This document shows, one piece after another, positions 7,256 to 16,590 of a stretch of 64,000 bases of DNA. The notes under the pieces were generated by a model. That model was given only the letters and a program-made list of their open reading frames with translations. It searched no databases and was not told where the DNA came from. Where the stretch lies: contig NZ_MEIO01000064.1 in NCBI RefSeq assembly GCF_002777745.1, positions 1 through 64,000 on the forward strand. The letters are read 5' to 3'. The number at the start of each line of letters is the position of its first letter. The first letter of the stretch is position 1. The stretch comes from Snodgrassella alvi (GTDB lineage: Bacteria; Pseudomonadota; Gammaproteobacteria; Burkholderiales; Neisseriaceae). Position numbers and translations under genes: made by a program.

Positions 7256-7591
7256 ATGAAAAACATCAATTATCTAGCCTTAGGCGCTTGGGCTTTGCTT
7301 GCCTTGATGGTGCTATTTGCTGTACTTAGCTATGGCAGCAAGCAGTACCAGAAAGGTTATAGCAAGGGCACGGAAGAAGTCCAACGGCAGTATCAAGAGG
7401 CTTTAGCCAAGCAGCAGGCGGCTATCAATAAAGCCAGCCAAGACTATGAGAAACAGAAAGCAGAAAATGAGGTAAAGCAAGATGAACGACAAGCACAAGT
7501 TACAAAGATTGTTAAAGTTCCTGTTTATACTAATGTGTGTCTGGACGCTTCAGGGGTGCGCATCATCAACGAAGCCATCAGCAGTCGCTAG
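7256..7591 (+). CDS. Rz-type inner membrane spanin
   Basis: A 111-residue protein with one N-terminal membrane helix (about residues 7-26, ALGAWALLALMVLFAVLS), then a long charged Gln/Lys/Glu-rich coiled coil (about residues 30-90) in the periplasm. This is the usual build of an Rz i-spanin, which joins an outer membrane lipoprotein to disrupt the outer membrane at lysis. The Rz1 gene begins inside it in another frame. Sequence identity among spanins is low, so the call rests on topology and gene order. Confidence 0.8.
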   Translation: MKNINYLALGAWALLALMVLFAVLSYGSKQYQKGYSKGTEEVQRQYQEALAKQQAAINKASQDYEKQKAENEVKQDERQAQVTKIVKVPVYTNVCLDASGVRIINEAISSR

Positions 7592-7742
7592 CATTCCAGC
7601 CAACCTTACAGAGCCATGCCCTGCATTAAGCCCTTTAAACGGCGCTACAGGCGCAGATATTCTGCCGTGGGCAGTTGGGGTAGTAGGGAAGTATAACGAC
7701 TGTGCAAGGCGGCATAACGCGCTGGTAAAAGCTATTCACTAA
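7482..7742 (+). CDS. Rz1-type outer membrane spanin lipoprotein, nested start
   Basis: An 86-residue lipoprotein that overlaps the last 110 bases of Rz in the +1 frame. The signal peptide carries a clear lipobox (LQGC, Cys about residue 26, Ala at +2 favouring the outer membrane). The mature part is short and Pro-rich (STKPSAVASIPANLTEPCPALSP), typical of o-spanins. It partners the Rz protein across the periplasm. This is the last recognisable phage gene in the window. Confidence 0.8.
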   Translation: MNDKHKLQRLLKFLFILMCVWTLQGCASSTKPSAVASIPANLTEPCPALSPLNGATGADILPWAVGVVGKYNDCARRHNALVKAIH

Positions 7743-8312
7743 CATTACAATCTAGCTTATTCAGTTGTGGGGGGAAATCACCACAACTGAAATGTATTTG
7801 CGTGCGCCAATTTTTGGACTTACGTGAAAAGAATGTGAATTCAGTTGTTGTGGAGATCGAAACAACTGCTGATAAAGAAAATCAAACATCTAAAATGCAT
7901 TAAATGTGTGACAATTCCGTGACACGAAATTGATATAATATGCGACGCTATGAAGCGTTATGTGTTTTGTGAAATCCAAGGGTGAGCTAGAAAATACGGC
8001 AATTGTAGTAGTATGTCGCTATATGATGCGATATGTATAAGCAGCCAGAACTTCCTATTACTGGCACCAGTTTAAAAAATTGATTATCAAGATTTTTTTT
8101 GAAAATATATCTACTTCTTATAAAAATATTATTGTATTCCGTTGTCAGATCGCGTTAATAGCTTTCTGGATATATTCAATCAATTGATTGTTATACCGGC
8201 TGAAGAAGAAAATTTTAGCCGGTCATCATCATTGTTCCTATAACTTATCAAAAAAGAACCGGTTTCAGAGTTAACAAACAATTTTACAAGCCTGTATTAA
8301 CTGCTCATTCAG
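7743..8312. other. Prophage-chromosome junction region, no gene
   Basis: About 570 bases without a credible gene. Contents: an 11-bp inverted repeat TTCAGTTGTGG/CCACAACTGAA (7760-7791) just after Rz1, a related half-motif (CAGTTGTTGTGG) about 70 bases further on, a 14-bp perfect palindrome (8177-8190), and a 7-bp hairpin ACCGGCT/AGCCGGT (8195-8223) suited to ending the leftward symporter gene. The phage attachment site probably lies here, but no direct repeat partner can be seen inside the window. Confidence 0.4.
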
Positions 8313-9314
8313 TTACAATGCATTTTTATGTAAACGTGCATAGCGTTGTGCTAGTACAGCACATATCATAAGCTGCAATTGATGAAAAATCATCAGAGGT
8401 AACAGCATAATCCCTACAATGCTGGCAGGAAACAGAACATTGGCCATAGGGACACCATTGGCCAAACTTTTCTTCGAACCGCAAAAAACAATAGTGATTT
8501 CATCAGCGCGATTAAAACCTAGCAAGCGCGCAACCAGCATATTGATACTGATAACCAAAAAAAGGATCAGCAGGCTCAGGATAACAATCATAGCAATTGA
8601 ACTCAGATTAACTTTATGCCATAAACCTTCAACTACAGCATCACTGAATGCAACATAAACCACCAGCAGAATTGAACTGCGATCAGTACGGTTTATCCAT
8701 ACTTTATGTTTATGAATCCAGTTTGCAATCAGTGGTCGTGCCAGATGGCCTGCCACAAAAGGCAGCATCAGTTGTAACAGAATAGATTCAATTGCGGCTG
8801 TCGTATCAACACTATTGCCACTGGTAGGCATCATCAGACCAACCAGTACTGGTGACAGAAAAACGCCAAGAATGCTTGAGGCTGAAGCACTGCATACAGC
8901 CGCAGCCACATTCCCGCCGGCTACAGAAGTAAAAGCAATTGCAGATTGTACCGTAGCTGGCAGTGCGCACAAATATAGAAAACCCAGATAAAGTTCAGGA
9001 GAAAGCCAGTGCGGTACCAGAATACGCAGGCCTAAGCCAATTAGCGGGAACAATATAAACGTACTGCAAAATACCACCAGATGTAGCCGCCAATGTTTAA
9101 TGCCCTCAGTAATAGCCTGACGGGACAGTTTGGCGCCATGCATAAAGAACAACAACGCAATGGCAATGGTAGTCAGATAGCTGAAAATTGTTTTTGCACT
9201 ACCCTGACAGGGCAGAATAGTAGCAGTGCCTACAACAGTTAGCATCGCCAGTAAAAATGGATCAATATAAAATTTTTTGAGCAGATTATTCATGGCAATA
9301 ACCGTTTTGTACAC
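8313..9314 (-). CDS. Bile acid:sodium symporter-like (SBF-like/YfeH-type) transporter
   Basis: A 333-residue polytopic inner membrane protein with 9-10 hydrophobic segments. The arrangement, and motifs such as LPATVQSAIAFTSVAGGN and FCGSKKSLANGVPMANVLF, match the SBF-like branch of the bile acid:sodium symporter superfamily (E. coli YfeH type). The real substrate of this branch is unsettled; an organic anion or sterol-like acid is possible. ATG at 9293 (MNNLLKKF) is an alternative start, as neither has a strong ribosome binding site. It is a monocistronic gene between the prophage end and a decayed intergenic region. Confidence 0.8.
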   Translation of the reverse strand: MYKTVIAMNNLLKKFYIDPFLLAMLTVVGTATILPCQGSAKTIFSYLTTIAIALLFFMHGAKLSRQAITEGIKHWRLHLVVFCSTFILFPLIGLGLRILVPHWLSPELYLGFLYLCALPATVQSAIAFTSVAGGNVAAAVCSASASSILGVFLSPVLVGLMMPTSGNSVDTTAAIESILLQLMLPFVAGHLARPLIANWIHKHKVWINRTDRSSILLVVYVAFSDAVVEGLWHKVNLSSIAMIVILSLLILFLVISINMLVARLLGFNRADEITIVFCGSKKSLANGVPMANVLFPASIVGIMLLPLMIFHQLQLMICAVLAQRYARLHKNAL

Positions 9315-9582
9315 ATGTTGTCACAAAAGCGTTATTTTAGCGTAAAAAACCCTTTGAAAAACAGCAGACCAAAGAGTTAAAAAGGATTAATTTGGTCAAA
9401 CAGAATGTCTATACTAAGCCATATAGCTGTCTTTAGAGAATAAATAAAATAAACCTGACTTTCAAAGGAAAGGAAAATGAATTAAGAAAAAGGAGTAAGA
9501 CGTACCTTAAATATTGGCTTCAGATAGCAAATGTTTAAACTATATCAATAAGAAAAATCCCCAAATTAATGGGTAAAGGTAT

Positions 9583-9715
9583 TGGATAGTGACACTATCA
9601 ACTGTAAGTTGCTGGATAAATCAATCAAGCAAAAGTGGTATGTGGTATAAAAATAATTGTATTCCAGAAGAAAATAAACTAATTGCATTATGCAAATAAC
9701 TTGATAAGCTACCGA
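9583..9715 (+). pseudogene. Decayed IS3-family transposase orfA fragment (copy A)
   Basis: In-frame reading gives VTLSTVSCWINQSSKSGMW followed by a Glu-rich PEENKLIALCK, then stops. This matches the helix-turn-helix and following leucine-zipper start of IS3-family OrfA proteins (pattern LxVSxxTLxxWINQ...SG...E...LRKE). A related relic lies at 50709-50835 (LSVSDRWINQSSKSGLF), so both derive from the same element type. No terminal inverted repeats or orfB could be seen. Confidence 0.5.
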
Positions 9716-10750
9716 TGAAAAACGATAGCTTAAAACAAGCTGCACTACTAACATTAACAAAACCAGAAATCTGAAAACATTTCGGCATTTTTATGCTATA
9801 GAGATGTTATATTAGTGCTAAATGAGATCGGGGTATTATGTCTAATATCGTGGCAAAACAACCAGGCAGTAATCGATTGTAGATTGTGCCGATAAATAAG
9901 ATGGTGGCTGTTTTTTAAATGTAACTATCAATTTTTGGGGTATGGGATTAAGCAAATTCATTTTCCATCACACAAACAGGCGTCAGATTACGCATTGTGA
10001 GATTACCCGGGTAATGAAATCACCATCGTTGACATATAAAGTATAGAGTAAAACATTATCTGATATCTAAGACAGCAAGCAAATAGCGTAGCAGCTAATC
10101 ATTTACAACGTTAGTTTGATGTGGATACTAAATGGCAGATTATAGCAGCAGGCCTAACCGACATGTATGCTAACCATTGCTGGAATGCTTTATAATTGCT
10201 ACTTAATTTATCTGATCAGAAAATTATCTGTAATCGTGTTGACCAGTATCAAATAGCCAGTGTAGTAATTCAGCATTAAATTTATTTAATTCTGATAGAG
10301 TCGGGGAATTTCATAATCAGTTATCAGATAAATGTTTCAGCACATTTAACATCTAATGCTCTTGAAATAAAAAATGCTTTTATAATAATAAGAAAGCAAA
10401 AGCAACATTCAAAACTGAATTTATCAAAGAGAGAAATTTATGTTAACTCAGGCATGGTAGCATGCGTTTGTTGTTTATGCTTATTGATACCATAAAGATG
10501 GTTACGTTCATCTTTAAGCCATTTGCCTCCAGTAGAATATAATAAATAACTGCCTTTCGATTTTGTTATTTGAAATAGTGATGCCATTCATATATGCTAA
10601 AGGATTAAAATTGCATATATTATGCAGCTTATAGATTTTATTTCATAAAATATACCAAAGTTATAATATTAATTATTTTTAATCAATAGAAATTTTTTCA
10701 AATTTATATCTGTTTTACCTTTTACTCGTTGTAGAAAGGGCAAAATTTTA

Positions 10751-10771
10751 AAGAAAACCAGCTAAAGCTGG
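10751..10771 (-). terminator. Terminator of the small minus-strand gene
   Basis: Stem CCAGCT/AGCTGG on the minus strand followed by TTTTCTTT, about 50 bases past the stop codon of the 72-residue gene. The stem core is close to the recurrent prophage hairpins. Confidence 0.6.
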
Positions 10772-10820
10772 CTGAAATACAATTGAATAAAGTACATAGG
10801 AGATAGTCGGATGCCTGTTA

Positions 10821-11039
10821 TTAATCCCATTCTTTTGGTTTGAGTTCCGGATGTTCATGGAATAATGGAGCTAAAAAGTCAAACATTTCCGACATTATAT
10901 GTCCAACAACTCTTCTATATGCATTAAATTCATCCTGAGGGCAGCAATCCCGTACCTTAAACAAAGATTCATTTAATTCATTGGTGATTTTAAACATCAA
11001 ATCTTTAACTTCCTCAGCAATTTTTGGATCTTTTATCAT
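10821..11039 (-). CDS. Small hypothetical protein (72 residues)
   Basis: It begins MIKDPKIAEEVKDLMFKI, with an AAGGA site 7 bases before the ATG. It is soluble and predicted mostly helical, with acidic and aromatic residues and two adjacent Cys (DCCPQDEF) in the middle. The ribosome binding site, a following terminator and even codon quality support a real gene. No family was recognised; a soluble helical protein of unknown function in an otherwise decayed region. Confidence 0.55.
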   Translation of the reverse strand: MIKDPKIAEEVKDLMFKITNELNESLFKVRDCCPQDEFNAYRRVVGHIMSEMFDFLAPLFHEHPELKPKEWD

Positions 11040-11427
11040 ATTGTGTTCCTTATGAATTAGTATTAATAAATAAGAAATTTATATTAAAATAAATTAATAT
11101 AAAATAAAATATATTATAGAAATTTATTATATCTTTTTGAAGCGGTTAGCGTAACTTAAATTTATAGTTTATCTGCGTATGAGTCAAGTTTAATTTTGGA
11201 TCGTTTTGTAAAAATAAAACGATTGCAAAATATTATCATCAGTGTATTTCACTCAACCAAACTAAATTTCTTCAGACTTATTTACTATAGAGCCAAAGCT
11301 ATAATCAGGCCACAGGCATGAAGTATGAGAGATTTATTATCAGGAGAAGTGTATTCAATTACCACAGTAAAGCTTAAAAAAACCGGGCAAGGAAATGCTT
11401 GTCCGGTGTGTCGTATCAAATATGGAT
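11040..11427. other. AT-rich spacer between two leftward genes
   Basis: About 390 bases. The left part is very AT-rich and should contain the promoter of the small leftward gene. The right part holds the terminator of the phosphate transporter (11376-11407). No gene was seen. Confidence 0.45.
11376..11407 (-). terminator. Terminator of phosphate transporter gene
   Basis: A 10-bp stem ACCGGGCAAG/CTTGTCCGGT (one G-T pair) with a 6-base loop. Read on the minus strand it is followed by seven T residues. It lies about 20 bases after the PiT stop codon. Confidence 0.85.
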
Positions 11428-13023
11428 TCAGAACAAAGAATTGAGTCCGAGAAAAATCAGTACAGATAGTACAGCAGCAGATGGTAATGTGATTACCCAA
11501 GCTAGCCCTATCGGTTTCATCAGCTTCCAATTGGCATTATGATTAACTAAACCAATACCTAATACTGCACCAACCAGAATATGTGTACTCGATACCGGTA
11601 ATCCCACCAGCGTAGCCAGCATTACAATTGCCGCTGAAGACAGCTCTGCCGTAAAACCGGAGGCAGGATGCATTTTGGCCAGATTAGTGCCTACTGTCTG
11701 AATAACTTCTTTGCCGATAAACCACAAGCCGACAATCAGAGCAACACCAAAAGTTATCATCACCGGCGCCGGAATAGGGGCATTGGCATCCATGCCAGTA
11801 TCACCGGTACGGATAATATCCATAATGGCAGCGAAAGGTCCTACTGCATTGGAAATATCATTAGCACCATGGCTGAACGCGAAACCGGCAGCGGTAAACA
11901 CCTGCATCCAGCTGAACATCAGAAAAGTAGACTTACTTAAATCCTTACGTTTAAGCGTTTTTGCGTAAATGAAAGTGGCCATCCAGATAAGCGCGCCTAT
12001 CATAATGATTAGGAGAAAATTGGTAACCACAGATAAGCCGAGATGCAGATTGGTTAATCCTTTAAATAACAGCATAGCAGTAATCATCATACCGCCACAG
12101 GCTGAAATTAAAGGAACCCAGTTATGCAATGCTTTGAATGCATCGATACTGTTTTTACGGCTTTCAATATCGGCCAGTCCTCTATAATATTCCGATTCCA
12201 GCTCTTCAACACTGTAATCAGGATCGCTGTAGTTTTCGGCATCACGGGCGATTGCAGAAGAAATAGTGATTTTTTCTGTTTCGCTTAACTGTTCAAACCA
12301 GACTTTGTGTTTTTCCTTATAAGCCTTTTTTTCTTGCTTGATTTCTTTAAGGGCAATACTCATGCGGTCGTTGTAATCAAGTACGTGCTTTTTTATCTGG
12401 CTGAAGATGATAAAAGACAGTGCACCCCCTAAAACCGGAGAAATCACCCATGACAGGCCAATTTCACCCATTTTGTTCCATTGGATTAAATCTAAAGCAC
12501 TACTGTTACCAGTTACCAGATAGCCCAGACACAGGCCACCACCAACTAGACCACCAATCAGAGAATGAGTAGTAGAGACTGGCAGGCCTTTTTTCGAGGC
12601 AATCAACAGCCAGATGGCCGCAGCCAGTAATGCAGCCAGCATGACATTGATACACTGTGATGGTGTCAAATGCATGGCACCAAGGTCTATAATACCGTGA
12701 CGAATAGTTTTAGTAACTTCACCGCCGGCAATTACTGCACCGGATACCTCAAAAACTGCGGCTATACCCAGTGCTTGTGGTATCGTAAGCGTTCCTGCTC
12801 CCACACTGGTGCCAAAGGAATTGGCAACGTCATTGCCACCAATATTGAATGCCATAAAGGCACCAAATAGCGTGGCGATGATAAACAACAGCGGAGAGTG
12901 ATGATTGGTATAACCCAGTCCCCAATAGATAAAATAGGCAATAGTGCCAGTTAACAGCGCTGCAAAGGTGTAATTAACCCGCATAATCAGGGGTGAGCGT
13001 ACAGAGGATGTGTCTGAGGCCAT
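11428..13023 (-). CDS. PiT-family inorganic phosphate transporter
   Basis: About 531 residues from the chosen start MASDTSSVRS. An in-frame ATG 23 codons upstream (13092) would leave only 45 bases to the divergent thiE gene, so the downstream start is preferred. Polytopic inner membrane protein with the duplicated PiT signature: GAFMAFNIGGNDVANSFGTSVG near the N-terminus and FSHGANDISNAVGPFAAI in the second half, each followed by a GLPVSTTH or GLPVSSTH motif. It imports phosphate with H+ or Na+. A hydrophilic charged loop of about 100 residues (KKHVLDYNDRMSIAL... to ...RKNSID) separates the two repeats, as in the long bacterial PiT subgroup. A strong terminator follows. Confidence 0.9.
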   Translation of the reverse strand: MASDTSSVRSPLIMRVNYTFAALLTGTIAYFIYWGLGYTNHHSPLLFIIATLFGAFMAFNIGGNDVANSFGTSVGAGTLTIPQALGIAAVFEVSGAVIAGGEVTKTIRHGIIDLGAMHLTPSQCINVMLAALLAAAIWLLIASKKGLPVSTTHSLIGGLVGGGLCLGYLVTGNSSALDLIQWNKMGEIGLSWVISPVLGGALSFIIFSQIKKHVLDYNDRMSIALKEIKQEKKAYKEKHKVWFEQLSETEKITISSAIARDAENYSDPDYSVEELESEYYRGLADIESRKNSIDAFKALHNWVPLISACGGMMITAMLLFKGLTNLHLGLSVVTNFLLIIMIGALIWMATFIYAKTLKRKDLSKSTFLMFSWMQVFTAAGFAFSHGANDISNAVGPFAAIMDIIRTGDTGMDANAPIPAPVMITFGVALIVGLWFIGKEVIQTVGTNLAKMHPASGFTAELSSAAIVMLATLVGLPVSSTHILVGAVLGIGLVNHNANWKLMKPIGLAWVITLPSAAVLSVLIFLGLNSLF

Positions 13024-13137
13024 AATGTATTTAAAAGTGGAAAATTCAGAACATACACATGCAAACGCTATAAAACGGATGCTGTGCCGCATGAAAAATT
13101 GTCATTATAAAGATTTTTATTTCAAAAGGAATAATAT

Positions 13138-13764
13138 ATGTTTTCAAATTCGTTTTTACCTGTAGCTGCTCCTCTGAAGTTTTATGCAGTAGTACCTTCT
13201 GCGGAATGGGTAGCGCGAATGGTAGATGCAGGAGCGAATACTGTACAGCTACGCAATAAAACCGCGATAGGTTCAGCATTGTACCGTGAAATTGAGCGGA
13301 GTGTAGCCTATGCAAAAGATTCACCTACACAATTATTTATTAATGATTTCTGGTGGGAAGCTGTAGACTGCGGTGCCTATGGAGTACATCTAGGGCAGGA
13401 AGATCTGGAAAGTGCTGATTTAGTAATGATTCAGAGTTCAGGTTTACGATTGGGGGTGAGCACACACTCTCCCGGGGAGTTAACAAAAGCGTTGGCCGTA
13501 AAACCAAGTTATGTCGCTTGCGGAGCAATTTTTCCCACTACAACTAAAACCATGCCTACACAACCGCAGGGATTGGACAAGCTCAGACAATACGTTGTTC
13601 AGGCTGGTAGTACGCCAACGGTTGCCATTGGCGGTATTGACTTAAGTAATGCTCGCGAAGTATTGGCTACTGGCGTAAGTTCGCTGGCAGTTGTACGAGC
13701 AATTACTGAAGCAGCCGAACCGGAAAAAATAGTCAAGGCTTTTCAAGCGCTTTGGCAGGAATAA
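13138..13764 (+). CDS. thiE: Thiamine phosphate synthase
   Basis: A 208-residue cytosolic TIM-barrel enzyme that joins the pyrimidine and thiazole precursors into thiamine phosphate. Recognisable ThiE motifs are VQLRNKT (substrate-binding strand, about residues 36-42), LFINDFWW, YGVHLGQEDL (about residues 82-91), LRLGVSTHS, GAIFPTTTK and VAIGGI (about residues 162-167). Ribosome binding site AAAGGA precedes the ATG. It is divergent from the phosphate transporter. No TPP riboswitch was recognised in the short 5' region. It is slightly shorter than many ThiE proteins but complete. Confidence 0.9.
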   Translation: MFSNSFLPVAAPLKFYAVVPSAEWVARMVDAGANTVQLRNKTAIGSALYREIERSVAYAKDSPTQLFINDFWWEAVDCGAYGVHLGQEDLESADLVMIQSSGLRLGVSTHSPGELTKALAVKPSYVACGAIFPTTTKTMPTQPQGLDKLRQYVVQAGSTPTVAIGGIDLSNAREVLATGVSSLAVVRAITEAAEPEKIVKAFQALWQE

Positions 13765-13953
13765 TGGCAGACTGCCTGCCAGTTATGACTATTAGGGTAG
13801 CAGAATTTACGGGGTAGACTATCTTGGCTGTGAGTACAGCACCCAGAGCAAGATAGATATAAAACAGTAATAAGCACTATAAAACAAAATATATCGGCTA
13901 TACTCATAGCTGAATTTCCCTGTATTTTAGAAAATCTGCTGTTGCCAAATACT

Positions 13954-14961
13954 ATGTCAAAATTATTTCTGTCCGAACCGGAGACATCAAAAACAGCTAT
14001 AGGTGTTTTACTCCTGAATCTGGGTACGCCCGTAGCACCCACACCTCAGGCAGTACGTACCTATTTGCGTGAATTTTTATCCGACCAGCGCGTAGTTGAA
14101 TTACCGCGTTTCCTATGGCAACTGATTCTGCGCGGGATTGTCTTGCCTGTTCGCGGGCGTAAAAGTGCTCATGCTTACAGCACTATCTGGCGGGATAGCG
14201 GCTCGCCGCTACTGACCGGCACCCAATCACTCACCACAGCGTTAGCAACAGCCATGCCTGAAGGTGTAATGACCTATTTTGCTATGACTTATGGCCAGCC
14301 TAGTGTGGTTAAAGTTTTGCAGGAAATGAAACAACAGGGCGTGCAGTATTTACTGGTAGTGCCGTTATACCCGCAATATGCAGGATCCAGTACTGGCGCT
14401 GCACTCGATCAGGTATGGCGGGTGTTGCTCAGGCAGCGTACCCAAATGGCTGTACGCAGCATTAACAGCTTTTATGCTGACAGCAATTATATAAAAACAC
14501 TGGCCAATCATATTAGGACATACTGGCAGCAGCATGGGCGAGGGCAGTGTTTATTACTGAGTTTTCATGGGATACCACAGGCACAGCATCAGGCCGGCGA
14601 TGATTATGTTGAGCATTGCACCACCACCACCCGTCTACTAGTGGCTGAGCTTGGACTGAAAGAAAGTGAATATCGACTGGCATTTCAAAGTCGTTTTGGT
14701 TATGCGCCATGGGTAGGGCCGAGTACTCAGGATTTACTTGTTCAGTTGCCTCAAGCCGGAATAAACAGCCTTGATGTAGTTTGCCCGGGTTTTGTTACCG
14801 ATTGTCTGGAAACACTGGAAGAAATTAACATTCGGGGCAAAGCAGATTTTCTGGTACATGGCGGAAAACACTTTCAGTATATTCCATGCATGAATAGTGA
14901 ATATGAATGGGTAGAAATATTAGCACCGCTAATCAAACAGCATTTACAGGGCTGGCTGTAA
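13954..14961 (+). CDS. hemH: Ferrochelatase
   Basis: About 335 residues. It inserts Fe2+ into protoporphyrin IX, the last step of heme synthesis, and so supports the cytochromes and nitrate reductase of this organism. Motifs: GVLLLNLGTP at the N-terminus, YAGSSTGAALDQV, LLSFHGIPQ carrying the catalytic His, FQSRFGYAPWVGPST, and PGFVTDCLETLEEI with the conserved Glu. I use ATG 13954 (MSKLFLSEP); a TTG at 13942 is a possible alternative. No strong ribosome binding site was seen. It ends at a shared bidirectional terminator facing trhP. Confidence 0.93.
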   Translation: MSKLFLSEPETSKTAIGVLLLNLGTPVAPTPQAVRTYLREFLSDQRVVELPRFLWQLILRGIVLPVRGRKSAHAYSTIWRDSGSPLLTGTQSLTTALATAMPEGVMTYFAMTYGQPSVVKVLQEMKQQGVQYLLVVPLYPQYAGSSTGAALDQVWRVLLRQRTQMAVRSINSFYADSNYIKTLANHIRTYWQQHGRGQCLLLSFHGIPQAQHQAGDDYVEHCTTTTRLLVAELGLKESEYRLAFQSRFGYAPWVGPSTQDLLVQLPQAGINSLDVVCPGFVTDCLETLEEINIRGKADFLVHGGKHFQYIPCMNSEYEWVEILAPLIKQHLQGWL

Positions 14962-14993
14962 TCTCATACTGATATCAATCTGCATCAAACAAT

Positions 14994-15029
14994 AAAAACG
15001 CCATAGTGCAGTTAGACTATGGCGTTTTT
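14994..15029. terminator. Bidirectional terminator between hemH and trhP
   Basis: A 14-bp perfect stem AAAAACGCCATAGT/ACTATGGCGTTTTT with an 8-base loop. The A and T tracts on either side make it work in both directions for the two convergent genes. Confidence 0.9.
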
Positions 15030-15040
15030 AAATTTGCAGC

Positions 15041-16408
15041 TTAGGCAATTTCAGTCTGAGTTATAATTCGTGCAATCAAGGCATTGTCTTTACCCAGCAT
15101 CTGTGGAATCTGCACTTCAATCCCGTTACCAGCAGCCACATTCACCGGATAGCCCTTACGCGTCATTTGTTCCAATCGGATAATCTGATTTCCACCAGGG
15201 TGAATGATTTCCAGTTGGTCACCAACACTAAACTTATTTTTTACCTCAATTGTTGCCCAGCCATCAGTATCGACAGCCGTTACCTTTCCAACGTACTGGC
15301 TTTGCTTCGATAAAGAATGACCAGACAGATAATTCTGGTATTCCTGAGTCTGATGACGTTCCAGAAAGCCAGTGGTATAGCCGCGATTGGCCAGACCTTC
15401 AAGCTCAGCTAGCAGCGCATAATCAAAAGGTTTACCAGCAACTGCATCATCAATGGCGCGCCGGTATACCTGCGCTGCGCGAGCAACATAGTATATGGAT
15501 TTGGTTCGACCTTCCACTTTCAGAGAGTCAACGCCGATTTCCGCCAGTTTTGCCACCTGTTCCACCGCACGTAAATCTTTGGAATTCATGATATAAGTAC
15601 CATGCTCATCTTCCATAATGGGCATCATGTCCCCCGGGCGGTTTGCTTCCTCAATCAAATACACCTTATTTGCTAACGGGTGTCGTTGCTGCTCATTCAG
15701 ACCAAACAATGAGTCCTCGGCCAGACTTTGTGCCTGTTTAAAGTCAAAATCGCGCAGTAGCTGTGCATCACCGCTGTCGCTGTCCGTTGTATTATGTACC
15801 TTATAATCCCAGCGACAGGCGTTGGTGCATGTACCCTGATTAGGATCGCGATGGTTAAAATAACCGGAAAGCAGGCAGCGGCCGGAATAGGCAATGCATA
15901 AAGCACCGTGAACAAATACTTCCAGCTCAATATCTGGGCATTGCTGACGAATTTCAGCAATTTCATTAATACTCAGTTCACGCGAAAGAATAATGCGCTC
16001 AATACCTATACTTTGCCAGAACTGCACTCCCCATGCATTAGTAGTATTGGCCTGAACAGACAAGTGTACTGGTACCTCCGGCCATTTTTCGCGTACTTTC
16101 ATAATCAGCCCGGGATCGGCCATAATCAGTGCATCTGGCTGCATGGCAATGATTGGTTCCATATCTGCCAGATAGGTTTTCAATTTTGCATTATGGGGCA
16201 GAATATTACTGGCCAGAAAGAATTTTTTGCCACGCGCATGTGCTTCAGTAATTCCCTGCTCCAGTATCGGCAGATGTGCAAATTCATTATTGCGTGCCCG
16301 CAGCGAATAACGTGGCGTACCAGCATAAACAGCGTCAGCGCCGTAGTCAAATGCGGCACGCATTCGTTCCAGTCCGCCAGCGGGCAATAATAATTCCGGT
16401 GCTTTCAT
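15041..16408 (-). CDS. trhP: U32-family tRNA uridine hydroxylase (TrhP/YegQ)
   Basis: A 455-residue protein, close to the 453 residues of E. coli YegQ. It starts MKAPELLLPAGGLERMRAAFDYGADAVYAG in the classic U32 form. The U32 signature and Cys cluster lie in the segment ELEVFVHGALCIAYSGRC followed by YFNHRDPNQGTCTNACRWDY, which supplies four Cys for an iron-sulfur centre. By family it takes part in 5-hydroxyuridine formation at tRNA position 34. The C-terminal beta domain (NKFSVGDQLEI...) is present. It is transcribed towards hemH and is divergent from recO, with a DUS-like inverted repeat just upstream. Confidence 0.88.
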   Translation of the reverse strand: MKAPELLLPAGGLERMRAAFDYGADAVYAGTPRYSLRARNNEFAHLPILEQGITEAHARGKKFFLASNILPHNAKLKTYLADMEPIIAMQPDALIMADPGLIMKVREKWPEVPVHLSVQANTTNAWGVQFWQSIGIERIILSRELSINEIAEIRQQCPDIELEVFVHGALCIAYSGRCLLSGYFNHRDPNQGTCTNACRWDYKVHNTTDSDSGDAQLLRDFDFKQAQSLAEDSLFGLNEQQRHPLANKVYLIEEANRPGDMMPIMEDEHGTYIMNSKDLRAVEQVAKLAEIGVDSLKVEGRTKSIYYVARAAQVYRRAIDDAVAGKPFDYALLAELEGLANRGYTTGFLERHQTQEYQNYLSGHSLSKQSQYVGKVTAVDTDGWATIEVKNKFSVGDQLEIIHPGGNQIIRLEQMTRKGYPVNVAAGNGIEVQIPQMLGKDNALIARIITQTEIA

Positions 16409-16441
16409 GAGTGAGCAAACTTTCCTGATGGTTTTGAATAC

Positions 16442-16480
16442 TTTCAGGCAGCCGGCTATATTAAAGCCGGCTGCCTGAAA
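16442..16480. repeat. Inverted pair of DNA-uptake-sequence-like motifs
   Basis: A perfect 16-bp inverted repeat TTTCAGGCAGCCGGCT/AGCCGGCTGCCTGAAA with a 7-base loop. Each arm contains CGGCTGCCTGAA, which differs at one base from the Simonsiella-type DUS dialect AGGCTGCCTGAA as I remember it. It lies between two divergent genes rather than at a gene end and has no T run, so it is not a normal terminator for either. Confidence 0.6.
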
Positions 16481-16590
16481 ATAAAGTGTCTTATTATTAA
16501 CTAAATTATCCGCTTTTTCCCAAACAGGGTCAATTATTATGCCGTATCGGGCTATAATTGTATTAACGTACAGTTGCTGTAAAACTAGCC

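Larger units (their letters stand above)
9315..10820. other. 1.5-kb gene-poor region with insertion sequence relic
   Basis: AT-rich, with no intact gene. The only recognisable coding trace is the IS3-type orfA relic near 9583-9715. A minus-strand terminator lies near its right end. Elsewhere stop codons are dense in all frames; a few short coding-like traces (for example around 10440-10530 on the minus strand) could be further decayed genes but cannot be named. This looks like an old mobile-element graveyard beside the prophage. Confidence 0.45.

Noticed and set aside
7916-7945. Promoter with TATAAT near the prophage end
   Set aside because: A TATAAT is present but no -35 box at acceptable spacing, and no gene follows on the plus strand.
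8177-8190. 14-bp palindrome CAATCAATTGATTG as phage attachment core
   Set aside because: No second copy was found in the window, so an attachment role cannot be supported.
9832-9950. Possible second transposase relic starting MSNIVAKQPGSN
   Set aside because: Stops appear after about 14 codons and the remaining frames show no recognisable transposase motif.
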